Shown one piece after another: positions 37,899 to 46,057 of a stretch of 64,000 bases of DNA. Both the position numbers and the translations under genes were made by a program. The stretch is taken from assembly GCF_900199205.1 (NCBI RefSeq), contig NZ_OBMJ01000001.1, positions 7,433,001 through 7,497,000 on the forward strand. The letters are read 5' to 3'. How positions within the stretch are numbered: position 1 is the first letter of the stretch; each line of letters starts with the position of its first letter. The notes beneath the pieces were generated by a model. That model saw only the letters and a list, made by a program, of their open reading frames with translations. It did no database searches and was not told the DNA's origin. The DNA comes from Streptomyces sp. 1331.2 (GTDB lineage Bacteria; Actinomycetota; Actinomycetes; Streptomycetales; Streptomycetaceae).

Positions 37899-39716
37899 AT
37901 GACCGACACATTCGAGGCGGACAAGAGCGAACTGGTGGACCTCGCCCACCGCCGGATGCGGGAGGCGATCCCCGACAGCGGCTGGACGGTACGGCAGAAA
38001 CTCGCCCTGACCTGCCGCATCCTGTTCGACGCAGGACACGACTCCGGCCTGGCCGGGCAGATCACCGCCCGCGCCGAGCGCCCGGGCACGTACTACACCC
38101 AGCGCCTGGGGCTCGGCTTCGACGAGATCACCGAGACCAACCTGCTGCTGGTGGACGAGGACCTGAACGTCCTGGAGGGCGACGGGATGGCCAACCCGGC
38201 CAACCGGTTCCACAGTTGGGTCTACCGCGCCCGCCCCGACGTCCACTGCATCATCCACACCCACCCGCTGCACATCTCCGCGCTGTCCATGCTGGAGACC
38301 CCGCTGGTCGTCTCCCACATGGACACGTGTCCGCTGTACCAGGACTGCGCCTTCCTGGAGAAGTGGCCCGGCATCCCCGTCGGCAACGAGGAGGGCGAGC
38401 TCATCGCGGCCGCGCTCGGCGACAAGCGGGCGCTCCTGCTGGCGCACCACGGGCAGTTGGTCGCGGCCGGCACGGTCGAGGAGGCCTGCACCCTGGCGCT
38501 GCTCTTCGAACGGGCCGCCCAGCTGCAGTTGTCGGCGAGCGCCGCCGGGAGGATCCGGGAGATCCCCGACCTGCTGGCGCGGGAGGCGCACGACTGGATC
38601 TCCACCCCCAAGCGCGGCCAGGCCAACTTCGCCTACTACGCCCGCCGCGCCCTGCGAGCCGGCCACGGCGACGCGCTGGACGGCACCACCTCCACCACCA
38701 GCACCTCCACCACCAGCAACTCCACACCCGGCACCTCCACCCCCGGCACCTCCACCCCCGGCACCTCCACCCCCGGCACCTCCGCCCCGCCTCCGACCGG
38801 AACGGACGCTGACATGACCGACACCCCGCTCGAAGGGATCATCGCCTACCCGGTGACCCCGTTCTCCCGCACCGACGGCAGTCCGGACCTCGCCCGACTC
38901 GCCGAGCTGATCGACCGGCTGGTCGCCTCCGGCTGCCATGCGATCGCCCCGCTGGGATCCGCCGGCGAGAGCGCCTACCTGGAGGACCGGGAGTGGTACG
39001 ACGCCGCCGAGGCCTCGGTCGCCGCCGTCGCCGGCCGGGTGCCGACCGTGGTCGGCATCGCCGAGCTCACCACCGCCGGCGCCGTTCGCCGGGCCCGCTA
39101 CGCCGAACACGTGGGCGCCGACGTGGTGATGGTGCTGCCGCTGTCGTACTGGAGGCTGGACGAGAGGGAGGTCACCCGGCACTTCCAGGAGGTCGCCGGG
39201 GCGATCGGCATCCCGCTGATGGTCTACAACAACCCGGCCACCGCCGGGGTCGACCTCTCGCCCGAGCTGCTGCACCGGCTGGTCGACCGGGTGGAGAACA
39301 TCACCATGGTCAAGGAGAGCAGCGGCGACCTCCAGCGGATGCACCGCCTCGCCCAACTCTCCGGCGGCGCACTGCCGTTCTACAACGGCTCCAACCCGCT
39401 GGCACTGGAGGCCTTCGCGGCCGGGGCGGCCGGCTGGTGTACGGCGGCGCCCTGCGTGATCCCGGAGCTCACCCTGGAGCTGTACCGCGCGGTACTGGCC
39501 GGGGACCCGGACACCGCCCGCCGGGTGTTCTACCGCCAGCTGCCGGTACTGCAGTTCCTGCTCGGCGGCGGGCTGCCGGCCACCGTCAAGGCGGGGCTGG
39601 CGCTGCAGGGCCTGGACGTCGGCGAGCCCCGGCGGCCGCTGCTGCCGCTGGACGAGGACGGCACCGCGCAGCTGGCGTGGCTGCTGGCCGACGCGGGTGC
39701 CGTCCCGGCGGCGTGA
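37899..39716 (+). CDS. class II aldolase fused in frame to a DHDPS/NAL-family lyase
   Basis: A single open frame of 605 residues. Residues 1-258 are a class II aldolase/adducin-type domain with metal His residues in IIHTHPLHISALSML and AHHGQLVAAG. Residues 262-303 are a TSTTSTSTT/STPGT repeat linker. From residue 306 (MTDTPLEGIIAYPVTPFSR) to the end is a complete 300-residue dihydrodipicolinate synthase/N-acetylneuraminate lyase-family domain, with MVYNNPATAGVDLS and the Schiff-base Lys in NITMVKESSGD. Normally these are two adjacent genes. ATG 38814 could be an internal start, but no clear ribosome site precedes it. The repeat expansion may have removed an intervening stop. The first ATG has AAGGAGA eight bases upstream. 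Confidence 0.82.
   Translation: MTDTFEADKSELVDLAHRRMREAIPDSGWTVRQKLALTCRILFDAGHDSGLAGQITARAERPGTYYTQRLGLGFDEITETNLLLVDEDLNVLEGDGMANPANRFHSWVYRARPDVHCIIHTHPLHISALSMLETPLVVSHMDTCPLYQDCAFLEKWPGIPVGNEEGELIAAALGDKRALLLAHHGQLVAAGTVEEACTLALLFERAAQLQLSASAAGRIREIPDLLAREAHDWISTPKRGQANFAYYARRALRAGHGDALDGTTSTTSTSTTSNSTPGTSTPGTSTPGTSTPGTSAPPPTGTDADMTDTPLEGIIAYPVTPFSRTDGSPDLARLAELIDRLVASGCHAIAPLGSAGESAYLEDREWYDAAEASVAAVAGRVPTVVGIAELTTAGAVRRARYAEHVGADVVMVLPLSYWRLDEREVTRHFQEVAGAIGIPLMVYNNPATAGVDLSPELLHRLVDRVENITMVKESSGDLQRMHRLAQLSGGALPFYNGSNPLALEAFAAGAAGWCTAAPCVIPELTLELYRAVLAGDPDTARRVFYRQLPVLQFLLGGGLPATVKAGLALQGLDVGEPRRPLLPLDEDGTAQLAWLLADAGAVPAA
38728..38787 (+). repeat. 15-bp tandem repeat in the aldolase-lyase linker
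   Basis: Four near-identical units of the type CCCGGCACCTCCACC encode PGTST repeats in the linker of the fused protein, and are preceded by degenerate ACCAGCACCTCCACC units. Multiples of 3 keep the frame open; loss or gain of a unit would not shift it. Confidence 0.7.
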
Positions 39717-39777
39717 CCGCATCGGCCACGCACGCAGGCGGAAGCCGGGGACGTCGGCCCGTCGGCCCCGCCGGGCC

Positions 39778-40353
39778 TCAGGGCAGGGTGGGCACCCGCT
39801 CGGAGGGGCCGGCCGGGTCGTCGTGGATGACCACCAGGATCTCGGCCGGCTCCGCGCCGGTGCTCCGACAGCGGTGGGGGAGCGCCGAGTTGAAGTAGAC
39901 GCTGTCCCCGGGGCCGAGCCGCACGGTCCGCTCGGGGAACTCCAGCTCCGCGGTGCCCGCGTGGACGAAGAGGAACTCCTCGCCGTCGTGGGACTTGTAC
40001 GGCGATCCGGTCGCGTCGGTCGGCGGGTACATCACGAACGGCACCATCTGTTTGCCGCTGAGGCCGGTCGCGATGCCCTCGTAGTGCGGGGCGCCGGGGC
40101 CGGCCCCGGCGGCGATCGGGGTGCGCTCCTCGGCGCGTACCACGGTGACGAGTTCGGGCTCCACCTCGTCCGAGAAGAGCCGCCCGACGTCCACTCCGAG
40201 CGCGCGGGCCAGCTTGAGCGCGGTGGAGATCGACGGGTCGGCGAGGCCGCGCTCGACCTTGGAGAGGTAGCTCTTGGTGACACCGGCCTGCTCGGCGAGC
40301 GCCTCCAGGCTGAGCCGGTTCTGCTTCCGCAGCACCCGCAGTCTGCTGCTCAT
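39778..40353 (-). CDS. XRE-family regulator with C-terminal cupin domain
   Basis: The 191-residue protein has a HTH_3 domain at residues 4-58 (RLRVLRKQNRLSLEALAEQAGVTKSYLSKVERG) and a cupin sensor domain at 110-175 (HDGEEFLFVHAGTAELEFPE, then LGPGDSVYFNSALPHRCRS). Such regulators sense small metabolites and control catabolic genes; it faces the aldolase-lyase gene and is a plausible controller. The ATG is preceded by GAGGGG six bases upstream. Its stop faces the fused gene in a 60-base gap with no strong hairpin. Confidence 0.9.
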   Translation of the reverse strand: MSSRLRVLRKQNRLSLEALAEQAGVTKSYLSKVERGLADPSISTALKLARALGVDVGRLFSDEVEPELVTVVRAEERTPIAAGAGPGAPHYEGIATGLSGKQMVPFVMYPPTDATGSPYKSHDGEEFLFVHAGTAELEFPERTVRLGPGDSVYFNSALPHRCRSTGAEPAEILVVIHDDPAGPSERVPTLP

Positions 40354-40429
40354 GCGCCACCCCTCACCCGCGGAATCGTCCGGTCCAGTATCCCATCGCG
40401 CACCGGCGGCCGGTCACGGCCCGGGCCGG

Positions 40430-41059
40430 TCAGCCGGCCAGGTTGGCCCCCGTGACCATGGCGGTCAGCAACAGCCAGCAGGCGACGGGGATGCCGAGGA
40501 CGAGGGCGAGCGGCCACTGCGCCCCCACGAAGATGAGGCTGCCGAAGAAGGCGGCGAGCACGAAGAAGCCGTACGCGATCAGCGGGAACTTCCAGGTGTC
40601 CCGGCGCAGGCCGCCCACACCGTAGACGGTGAGCGTCGCACCCGCGGCGACCACCAGGGCGACCTGGAAGGAGGCCAGCCAGGGGGTGTCCGGGTTCCGG
40701 GCGCGGTGGCCGTGGTAAGAGAGCTCGGCCACCCGGCCGTTCCACACCGTCAGGTCCACGTACGTGCCGACCGCGACGTCCTCGTAGAAGGCCGCGCCGA
40801 CGTCGAAGAAGCCGCCGGTGACCGTCTCCCGGGCGACGGTCAGCTCGTACTCGGTGTCGTCGTTGCCGTTGACGATCCTCTTCGCCCTCACCGTGCCCGT
40901 CTCGTGGGCCGTGCAGGGCGCTCCCGGCACGGCGGCCGGGCTGCCGCACGCGGGTGCGCTGAGGTAGGCGACCGTTTCGCGGTGCGCGTCGACGAACCAG
41001 CCGAAGCCGACGGCGGCGACGGCCAGGCCGGCCGCCAGCAGCAGGGTCCGGGCCAGCAC
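40430..41059 (-). CDS. membrane protein of unknown function
   Basis: The 209-residue protein has an N-terminal membrane segment (LLLAAGLAVAAVGFGWFVD), an extracytoplasmic-looking beta domain with a Cys pair (PACGSPAAVPGAPCTAHE) and three or four C-terminal membrane segments (VALVVAAGATLTVYGVG, FFVLAAFFGSLIFVGA, ALVLGIPVACWLLL). This resembles DUF3592-type proteins. The GTG start follows an in-frame stop seven codons upstream, so the frame cannot extend further. Upstream, two copies of a 15-base unit (CGTGCGTCCTCGATC) lie near 41103-41132. Function unknown. Confidence 0.75.
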   Translation of the reverse strand: MLARTLLLAAGLAVAAVGFGWFVDAHRETVAYLSAPACGSPAAVPGAPCTAHETGTVRAKRIVNGNDDTEYELTVARETVTGGFFDVGAAFYEDVAVGTYVDLTVWNGRVAELSYHGHRARNPDTPWLASFQVALVVAAGATLTVYGVGGLRRDTWKFPLIAYGFFVLAAFFGSLIFVGAQWPLALVLGIPVACWLLLTAMVTGANLAG

Positions 41060-41102
41060 CCGGGCGATCAGTCAGGCCACCCGCCGGGACCTGCCGGGCG
41101 GC

Positions 41103-41140
41103 CGTGCGTCCTCGATCCGTGCGTCCTCGATCCGTGCGTT
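41103..41140. repeat. short tandem repeat upstream of the membrane protein
   Basis: Two perfect 15-base copies of CGTGCGTCCTCGATC followed by a partial third (CGTGCGTTC). No gene is supported in this stretch. Confidence 0.55.
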
Positions 41141-41290
41141 CATCCGCACCCCCATCGGTCACGTCCCCGGCACCTCCCCGGTGCCCCGGCTGGATGATCT
41201 CAGGGATGCGGCCCGTCACGGGAGCAACCTGCACGCCTTGTAGCGCAGTTGTGGAAATCGGCCGGGTAAGGGCCGAGTAGATTGCCGGAC

Positions 41291-42100
41291 ATGTCGACCT
41301 CCGAACCGCTGAGCCCGGTGTCCCGCACCGCCCTGTCCGTCGCCCGGGTGCGGGCCTACGAGAGCGCGCGACCCGATCCGCTCTTCGTCGACCCGTACGC
41401 CGCCGCGTTCGTCACCGCCGCCCGGGTGCCGATGCCCACCGGCGGCCCGGGCAGCGACCTCGCCAAGGCCCTGGTCGTGCACAGCATCCTGCGTACCCGC
41501 CACTACGACGACCGCCTCCTCGCCGCCGGCGCCGACCAGGTCGTGCTGCTCGCGGCGGGCCTGGACACCCGCGCCCACCGGCTGGACTGGCCGGCCGGCA
41601 CCCGGGTGTTCGAACTCGACCTGGAGCCGGTGCTGGCCTTCAAGGAGCAGGTCCTGACCGGGCTCGGCGCCGAGCCGAGGAGCCGGCGCACCGTCCTGCC
41701 CGCCGACCTGCTGGAGGCGGACTGGCCCGCCCGCCTGGTCCGGGCCGGCTTCGACCCCGCGCGCCGCTCGGCCTGGCTGGCCGAGGGGCTGCTGGTCTAC
41801 CTCACGTCCGAGCAGGCCGCCGCGCTGCTCACGACGGTCGCCGGCCTGGCCGCCCCGGGCAGCCGGCTGCTGCTGGAGAAGGGCGGCGACCTGAGCGCCG
41901 TGCCGCAGGACCCGGCGCTCGCCCACGTCACCGGGCTCTGGCAGGGCGGCCTGGGCCCCGACACCCACGGGTGGCTCGACCGGCACGGCTGGACCACCGG
42001 CCTCACCACCCTGGACCAGGTCGGGGAGATGTACGGCCGCCCGCTGTCGGCCCCCTCCGGCCGGGGCTTCATCGAGGCCGTCCGGCGCCCGGGGCCCTGA
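41291..42100 (+). CDS. SAM-dependent methyltransferase, PPM1/LCMT-like family
   Basis: The 269-residue protein matches the family in actinomycetes that shares the leucine carboxyl methyltransferase fold: VSRTALSVARVRAYESARPDPLFVDPYAAAF (residues 11-41), the SAM-binding glycine/Asp motif VVLLAAGLDTRAHRLDWPAG near 84-103, FELDLEPVLAFKE and AEGLLVYL. The acceptor substrate is unknown. The ATG was chosen over one three codons earlier because it begins the conserved part; neither has a strong ribosome site. Monocistronic. Confidence 0.88.
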   Translation: MSTSEPLSPVSRTALSVARVRAYESARPDPLFVDPYAAAFVTAARVPMPTGGPGSDLAKALVVHSILRTRHYDDRLLAAGADQVVLLAAGLDTRAHRLDWPAGTRVFELDLEPVLAFKEQVLTGLGAEPRSRRTVLPADLLEADWPARLVRAGFDPARRSAWLAEGLLVYLTSEQAAALLTTVAGLAAPGSRLLLEKGGDLSAVPQDPALAHVTGLWQGGLGPDTHGWLDRHGWTTGLTTLDQVGEMYGRPLSAPSGRGFIEAVRRPGP

Positions 42101-42242
42101 GCCCCGCCGCCCGGTCGCCATGTCCATGCGCTGGTCGATCACCCAGTCCGGGCGCCGGGGGCTGGTGCGCGCGACCACTCGTTCCGCCTGGTCGGACGTT
42201 GCTTCAATCGCCGTGTCGATCAATCGAGGACGGTGAGGGTAC

Positions 42243-43106
42243 GTGGACCTGAACACGGTGACGGAGCTGCGCGACGCGCGGCAGCGCGGGACGTGGCGCC
42301 CGGGGGACGCCTGGCTCGGCGGCGGGACCTACCTGTTCTCCGAGCCGCAGCCGCACCTGCGCCGGCTGATCGACCTGAGCCGGATGGGCTGGGAGCCGGT
42401 GCGGCTGACCCCCGCCGGGGACCTGGAGATCGCGGCGACCTGCACGATCGCCCAGCTGTCCCGCTTCGCCCGCGGCCTGGACCGCCCGGCGGCCCCGCTG
42501 TTCGAGCAGTGCTGCCGGGCCTTCCTGGCCTCGTGGAAGATCTGGCACATGGCCACCGTCGGCGGCAACCTGTGCAACGGCCTGCCGGCCGGGCCGATGA
42601 TCTCGCTGACCGCCGCCCTGGACGGCGTCTGCACCGTGCTCTCCCAGACCGGCGGCGTGCGGCAGGTGCCGGTCGAGGCCTTCGTCACCGGCGCCGGGGT
42701 GAAGGACCTGCGCCCCGGCGACCTGCTCCGCTCGATCCTGCTGCCCGCCCGGGCCCTGCAGCGGCGCACCGCTTTCCGCCAGGCCTCCCTCTACGGGCTC
42801 GGCCGCTCGGGCGCCCTGCTCATCGGCACCCGCGACCCGCTCGACGGCGAGCTGGTGCTGACGGTCACGGCCTCCACCGTGCGCCCGATCCGGCTGCGCT
42901 TCCCGGTGCCGCCGAATGCGGAGGCGGTGCGCGAGGCCGTCGCGTACCGGATCGCGCCGGAGGAGTACTACGACGACATCCACGGGCACCCGGCCTGGCG
43001 GCGGCACATGACCTTCCGGCTGGCCGAGCAACTGCGCCGCGAACTGGTCGAGACGCCGGCCGCCATCGCGCACCGGAACGAAGCGACCGAGGAGGACGGA
43101 CGGTGA
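42243..43106 (+). CDS. FAD-binding subunit of a molybdenum hydroxylase (xanthine dehydrogenase-type)
   Basis: The 287-residue protein has the CoxM-type FAD site: AWLGGGTYLFSEPQ near residues 23-36 and the MATVGGNLCNGLPAGPM motif near 102-118. This subunit passes electrons between the Mo/Fe-S chain and FAD in aldehyde/xanthine oxidoreductases. It starts at GTG and its stop overlaps the GTG of the next subunit (GTGA), with GAGGAGG just upstream, so the two are co-translated. Substrate may be a purine or an N-heterocycle; a PucR-type regulator follows, favouring purine or related nitrogen catabolism. Confidence 0.9.
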   Translation: MDLNTVTELRDARQRGTWRPGDAWLGGGTYLFSEPQPHLRRLIDLSRMGWEPVRLTPAGDLEIAATCTIAQLSRFARGLDRPAAPLFEQCCRAFLASWKIWHMATVGGNLCNGLPAGPMISLTAALDGVCTVLSQTGGVRQVPVEAFVTGAGVKDLRPGDLLRSILLPARALQRRTAFRQASLYGLGRSGALLIGTRDPLDGELVLTVTASTVRPIRLRFPVPPNAEAVREAVAYRIAPEEYYDDIHGHPAWRRHMTFRLAEQLRRELVETPAAIAHRNEATEEDGR

Positions 43107-45883
43107 GCTTCTCCATCCGGGTCAACGGCGAGGACTTCGACGCAGAGCCGCGCCCCGGCCAGTGCCTGCGCACCTACCTGCGCGAGCGCGGCTGGTTCGG
43201 GGTCAAGAAGGGCTGCGACGCGGGCGACTGCGGCGCCTGCACCGTGCAGGTGGACGGCGAGCCGGTGCACAGCTGCCTCTACCCGGCGCTGCGCGCCGAG
43301 GGCCGGGCCGTCACCACCGTCGAGGGGCTGGCCGCCGAGGGCGGCGAACTCCACCCGGTGCAGCAGAAGTTCCTGGACGCCCAGGGCTTCCAGTGCGGCT
43401 TCTGCACGGCCGGCATGCTGATGACGGCCTCCGCCTTCGACGAGGAGCACCTCGCCGACCTGCCGCGGGCACTGAAGGGCAACCTGTGCCGGTGCACCGG
43501 CTACCGGGCGATCGAGGACGCCCTGCGCGGGGTCCGGCACACCGAACGGCCCTGCGCTGGCCAGGCGGTGGGCCGCAGCCTCGGGGCGCCCGCCGGGCCG
43601 CAGGTGGTGACCGGCACCGCCCGCTACACCTTCGACCTCGACGTCGAGGGCCTGCTGCACCTGAAGCTGCTGCGCTCGCCGCACCCGCACGCCCGGATCG
43701 TCGCCATCGACACCTCGGCCGCCCTGCGGGTGCCCGGCGTGGTCGCGGTGTTCACCCACGAGGACGCGCCGCAGAAGCTGTACTCCTCGGCCCGGCACGA
43801 GCACCCGACCGAGGACCCGGACGACACCCGGGTGCTGGACGACGTGGTGCGCTTCGTCGGCCAGCGGGTGGCGGCCGTGGTCGCCGAGAGCGAGGGCGCC
43901 GCCGAGGAGGGCTGCCGCCGGATCGCCGTCACGTACGAGCAACTGCCGTACGTGCTGGACCCGGAGGAGGCCATGCTGCCGGGCGCCCCGGTGATCCACC
44001 CCAAGGGCCCGGAGTCCCGGATCGCCCGGGCGCAGGACAACGTCTGCGGCGAGGCGCACGGCGAACTGGGCGACGTGGTACGGGGCTTCGCCGAGGCCGA
44101 CGTGGTCTACGAGGAGACCTTCCGGACCCAGCGGGTGCAGCACGCCAGCCTGGAGACGCACGGCTGCGTCGTCTACTTCGAACCGGTGGGAGAGGACGCG
44201 GAGACGGCGGGGGAGCGGATCGTGGTGCGCTCCTCCACCCAGGTGCCCTTCCTGACCCGGCGCGCCCTGTGCGATCTGTACGACCTGCCGATGGAGCAGG
44301 TCCGGGTGGTGGCGGGCCGGGTCGGCGGGGGGTTCGGCGGCAAGCAGGAGATGCTGACCGAGGACATCGCGGTGCTGGCGGCGCTGCGGCTGCGCCGGCC
44401 GGTCAAGCTGGAGTTCACCCGCGCCGAGCAGTTCCACGGCGCGACCACCCGGCACCCGTTCACGATCACCGTCAAGCTGGGCGCCCGGAGCGACGGCACA
44501 CTGACGGCCCTGCAGTTCCGGGTGGTCGCCAACACCGGCGCGTACGGCAACCACGGGCCGGCGGTGATGTTCCACAGCATCGGCGAGTCGATGGGCGTCT
44601 ACCGGGCGCCGCACAAGAAGGTCGACGCCTACTCCGTCTACACCAACGCCGTGCCGGCCGGCGCCTTCCGCGGCTACGGCCTCGGGCAGGTCACCTTCGC
44701 CGTGGAGTCGGCGATGGACGAACTCGCCCGCCGCCTGGGCATCGACCCGCTGGTGCTGCGGGAGAAGAACGTCATCGGCCCGGGCGAGCACATGGAGGGC
44801 CCGCTCGGCGAGGAGGAGGACCTGCACATCGCCTCCTACGGCCTGGACCAGTGCCTCGGGGTCGTCCGCGACGCCCTCGCGAACGACACCAGCGCCGGAC
44901 TCGCCCCCGAGGGCTGGCTGGTGGGCCAGGGCTTCGCCATGGCGGCGATCGCCTGCGGCCCGCCCGGCGGGCACATCGCCGACGCCAGGGTGACGCTCCT
45001 GGAGGACGGGACCTACGACATCGCCGTCGGCACTGCGGAGTTCGGCAACGGCACCACCACCGTGCACAAGCAGATCACCGCGGGCGCGCTCGGCACCACC
45101 GTCGACCGGATCGCCATCCGGCAGTCCGACACCGACCTGGTGCGCCACGACACCGGCGCCTTCGGCTCGGCCGGCACGGTGGTCGCGGGCAAGGCGGTGA
45201 TGAAGGCCGCCAACGCGCTCGCCGAGCGGATCCTCTCCTTCACCGCCGAGTACGCCCGTACCCCGCGCAGCCTGCTGCGGCTCACCGCCGAAGCGGTGGA
45301 CTGCGACGGGCGCACGGTGCCGCTCAAGGAGGTGTTCGAGGCGGCGCGCGGCCGGGGCGTGGAACTCGCCGCCGACGGCCACTTCGGCGGCTCGCCGCGC
45401 TCGGTGGCGTTCAACTCCCAGTGGTTCCGGATCGCCGTGGACCCGGACACCGGCGAGATCCGGATCCTGCGCAGCGTCCACGGCGCCGACGCCGGGCGGG
45501 TGATGAATCCGCTGCAGTGCCGGGGCCAGGTCGAGGGCGGGGTGGCCCAGGCGCTCGGGGCTACGCTGTTCGAGCAGGTGCTGGTCGACGACCGCGGCGA
45601 GGTCACCACAGCCGCGTTCCGCCGCTACCGGCTGCCCGCCTTCGCGGACGTGCCGCGCACCGAGGTGCACTTCTCGGAGACCTCGGACGCCATCGGGCCG
45701 CTGGGCGCCAAGTCGATGTCCGAGAGCCCGTTCAACCCGGTGCCGCCCGCCTTCGCCAACGCCCTGCGGGACGCCACCGGCATCCGCTTCACCGAGGCGC
45801 CGTTCCTGCGGGACAAGGTCTGGCGGGCGCTCGACGCGCACCGCCGGCTCGGCGAGCACTGCCGGGACGTCGCGGCGCCCTGA
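43103..45883 (+). CDS. molybdenum hydroxylase with fused [2Fe-2S] and molybdopterin domains
   Basis: The 926-residue chain fuses two normally separate subunits. Residues 1-155 are the [2Fe-2S] domain, with GCDAGDCGACTVQ plus CLYP and QCGFCTAGM with CRCTGYRAIED as the two cluster-binding sets. From about residue 170 it is the molybdopterin domain, with RVGGGFGGKQE, AFRGYGLGQ and NSQWFRIAVDPDTGEIRIL. Near the end the usual GAKGxGEPP active-site motif reads GAKSMSESPFNPVPPAFANAL; the catalytic Glu appears kept but its neighbours differ. FAD is on the separate upstream subunit. Substrate unknown. Confidence 0.9.
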   Translation: MSFSIRVNGEDFDAEPRPGQCLRTYLRERGWFGVKKGCDAGDCGACTVQVDGEPVHSCLYPALRAEGRAVTTVEGLAAEGGELHPVQQKFLDAQGFQCGFCTAGMLMTASAFDEEHLADLPRALKGNLCRCTGYRAIEDALRGVRHTERPCAGQAVGRSLGAPAGPQVVTGTARYTFDLDVEGLLHLKLLRSPHPHARIVAIDTSAALRVPGVVAVFTHEDAPQKLYSSARHEHPTEDPDDTRVLDDVVRFVGQRVAAVVAESEGAAEEGCRRIAVTYEQLPYVLDPEEAMLPGAPVIHPKGPESRIARAQDNVCGEAHGELGDVVRGFAEADVVYEETFRTQRVQHASLETHGCVVYFEPVGEDAETAGERIVVRSSTQVPFLTRRALCDLYDLPMEQVRVVAGRVGGGFGGKQEMLTEDIAVLAALRLRRPVKLEFTRAEQFHGATTRHPFTITVKLGARSDGTLTALQFRVVANTGAYGNHGPAVMFHSIGESMGVYRAPHKKVDAYSVYTNAVPAGAFRGYGLGQVTFAVESAMDELARRLGIDPLVLREKNVIGPGEHMEGPLGEEEDLHIASYGLDQCLGVVRDALANDTSAGLAPEGWLVGQGFAMAAIACGPPGGHIADARVTLLEDGTYDIAVGTAEFGNGTTTVHKQITAGALGTTVDRIAIRQSDTDLVRHDTGAFGSAGTVVAGKAVMKAANALAERILSFTAEYARTPRSLLRLTAEAVDCDGRTVPLKEVFEAARGRGVELAADGHFGGSPRSVAFNSQWFRIAVDPDTGEIRILRSVHGADAGRVMNPLQCRGQVEGGVAQALGATLFEQVLVDDRGEVTTAAFRRYRLPAFADVPRTEVHFSETSDAIGPLGAKSMSESPFNPVPPAFANALRDATGIRFTEAPFLRDKVWRALDAHRRLGEHCRDVAAP

Positions 45884-45988
45884 CGGGCGGCGTTCCACTG
45901 TCGGGACCACCGGACCGCGCCCCCCTCGCACACCCCGTGCTCAGGTGATCCCACAAGAGGAGAACCGTACGATGCTCCTTGTGTTTAC

Positions 45989-46012
45989 GATGCCTGACAC
46001 GCGTCAGCCATC
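45989..46012. promoter_or_regulatory. palindrome upstream of the PucR gene
   Basis: GATGCCTGAC and GTCAGCCATC (10-base arms, one mismatch) flank ACGC in the 170-base gap between the Mo-hydroxylase and the PucR gene. It lies about 45 bases before the ATG and may be an operator for the regulator itself. Confidence 0.4.
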
Positions 46013-46057
46013 GCATGTGCGAGACCCCACTCACGCATGGTGCACAAGGAGCACAGC

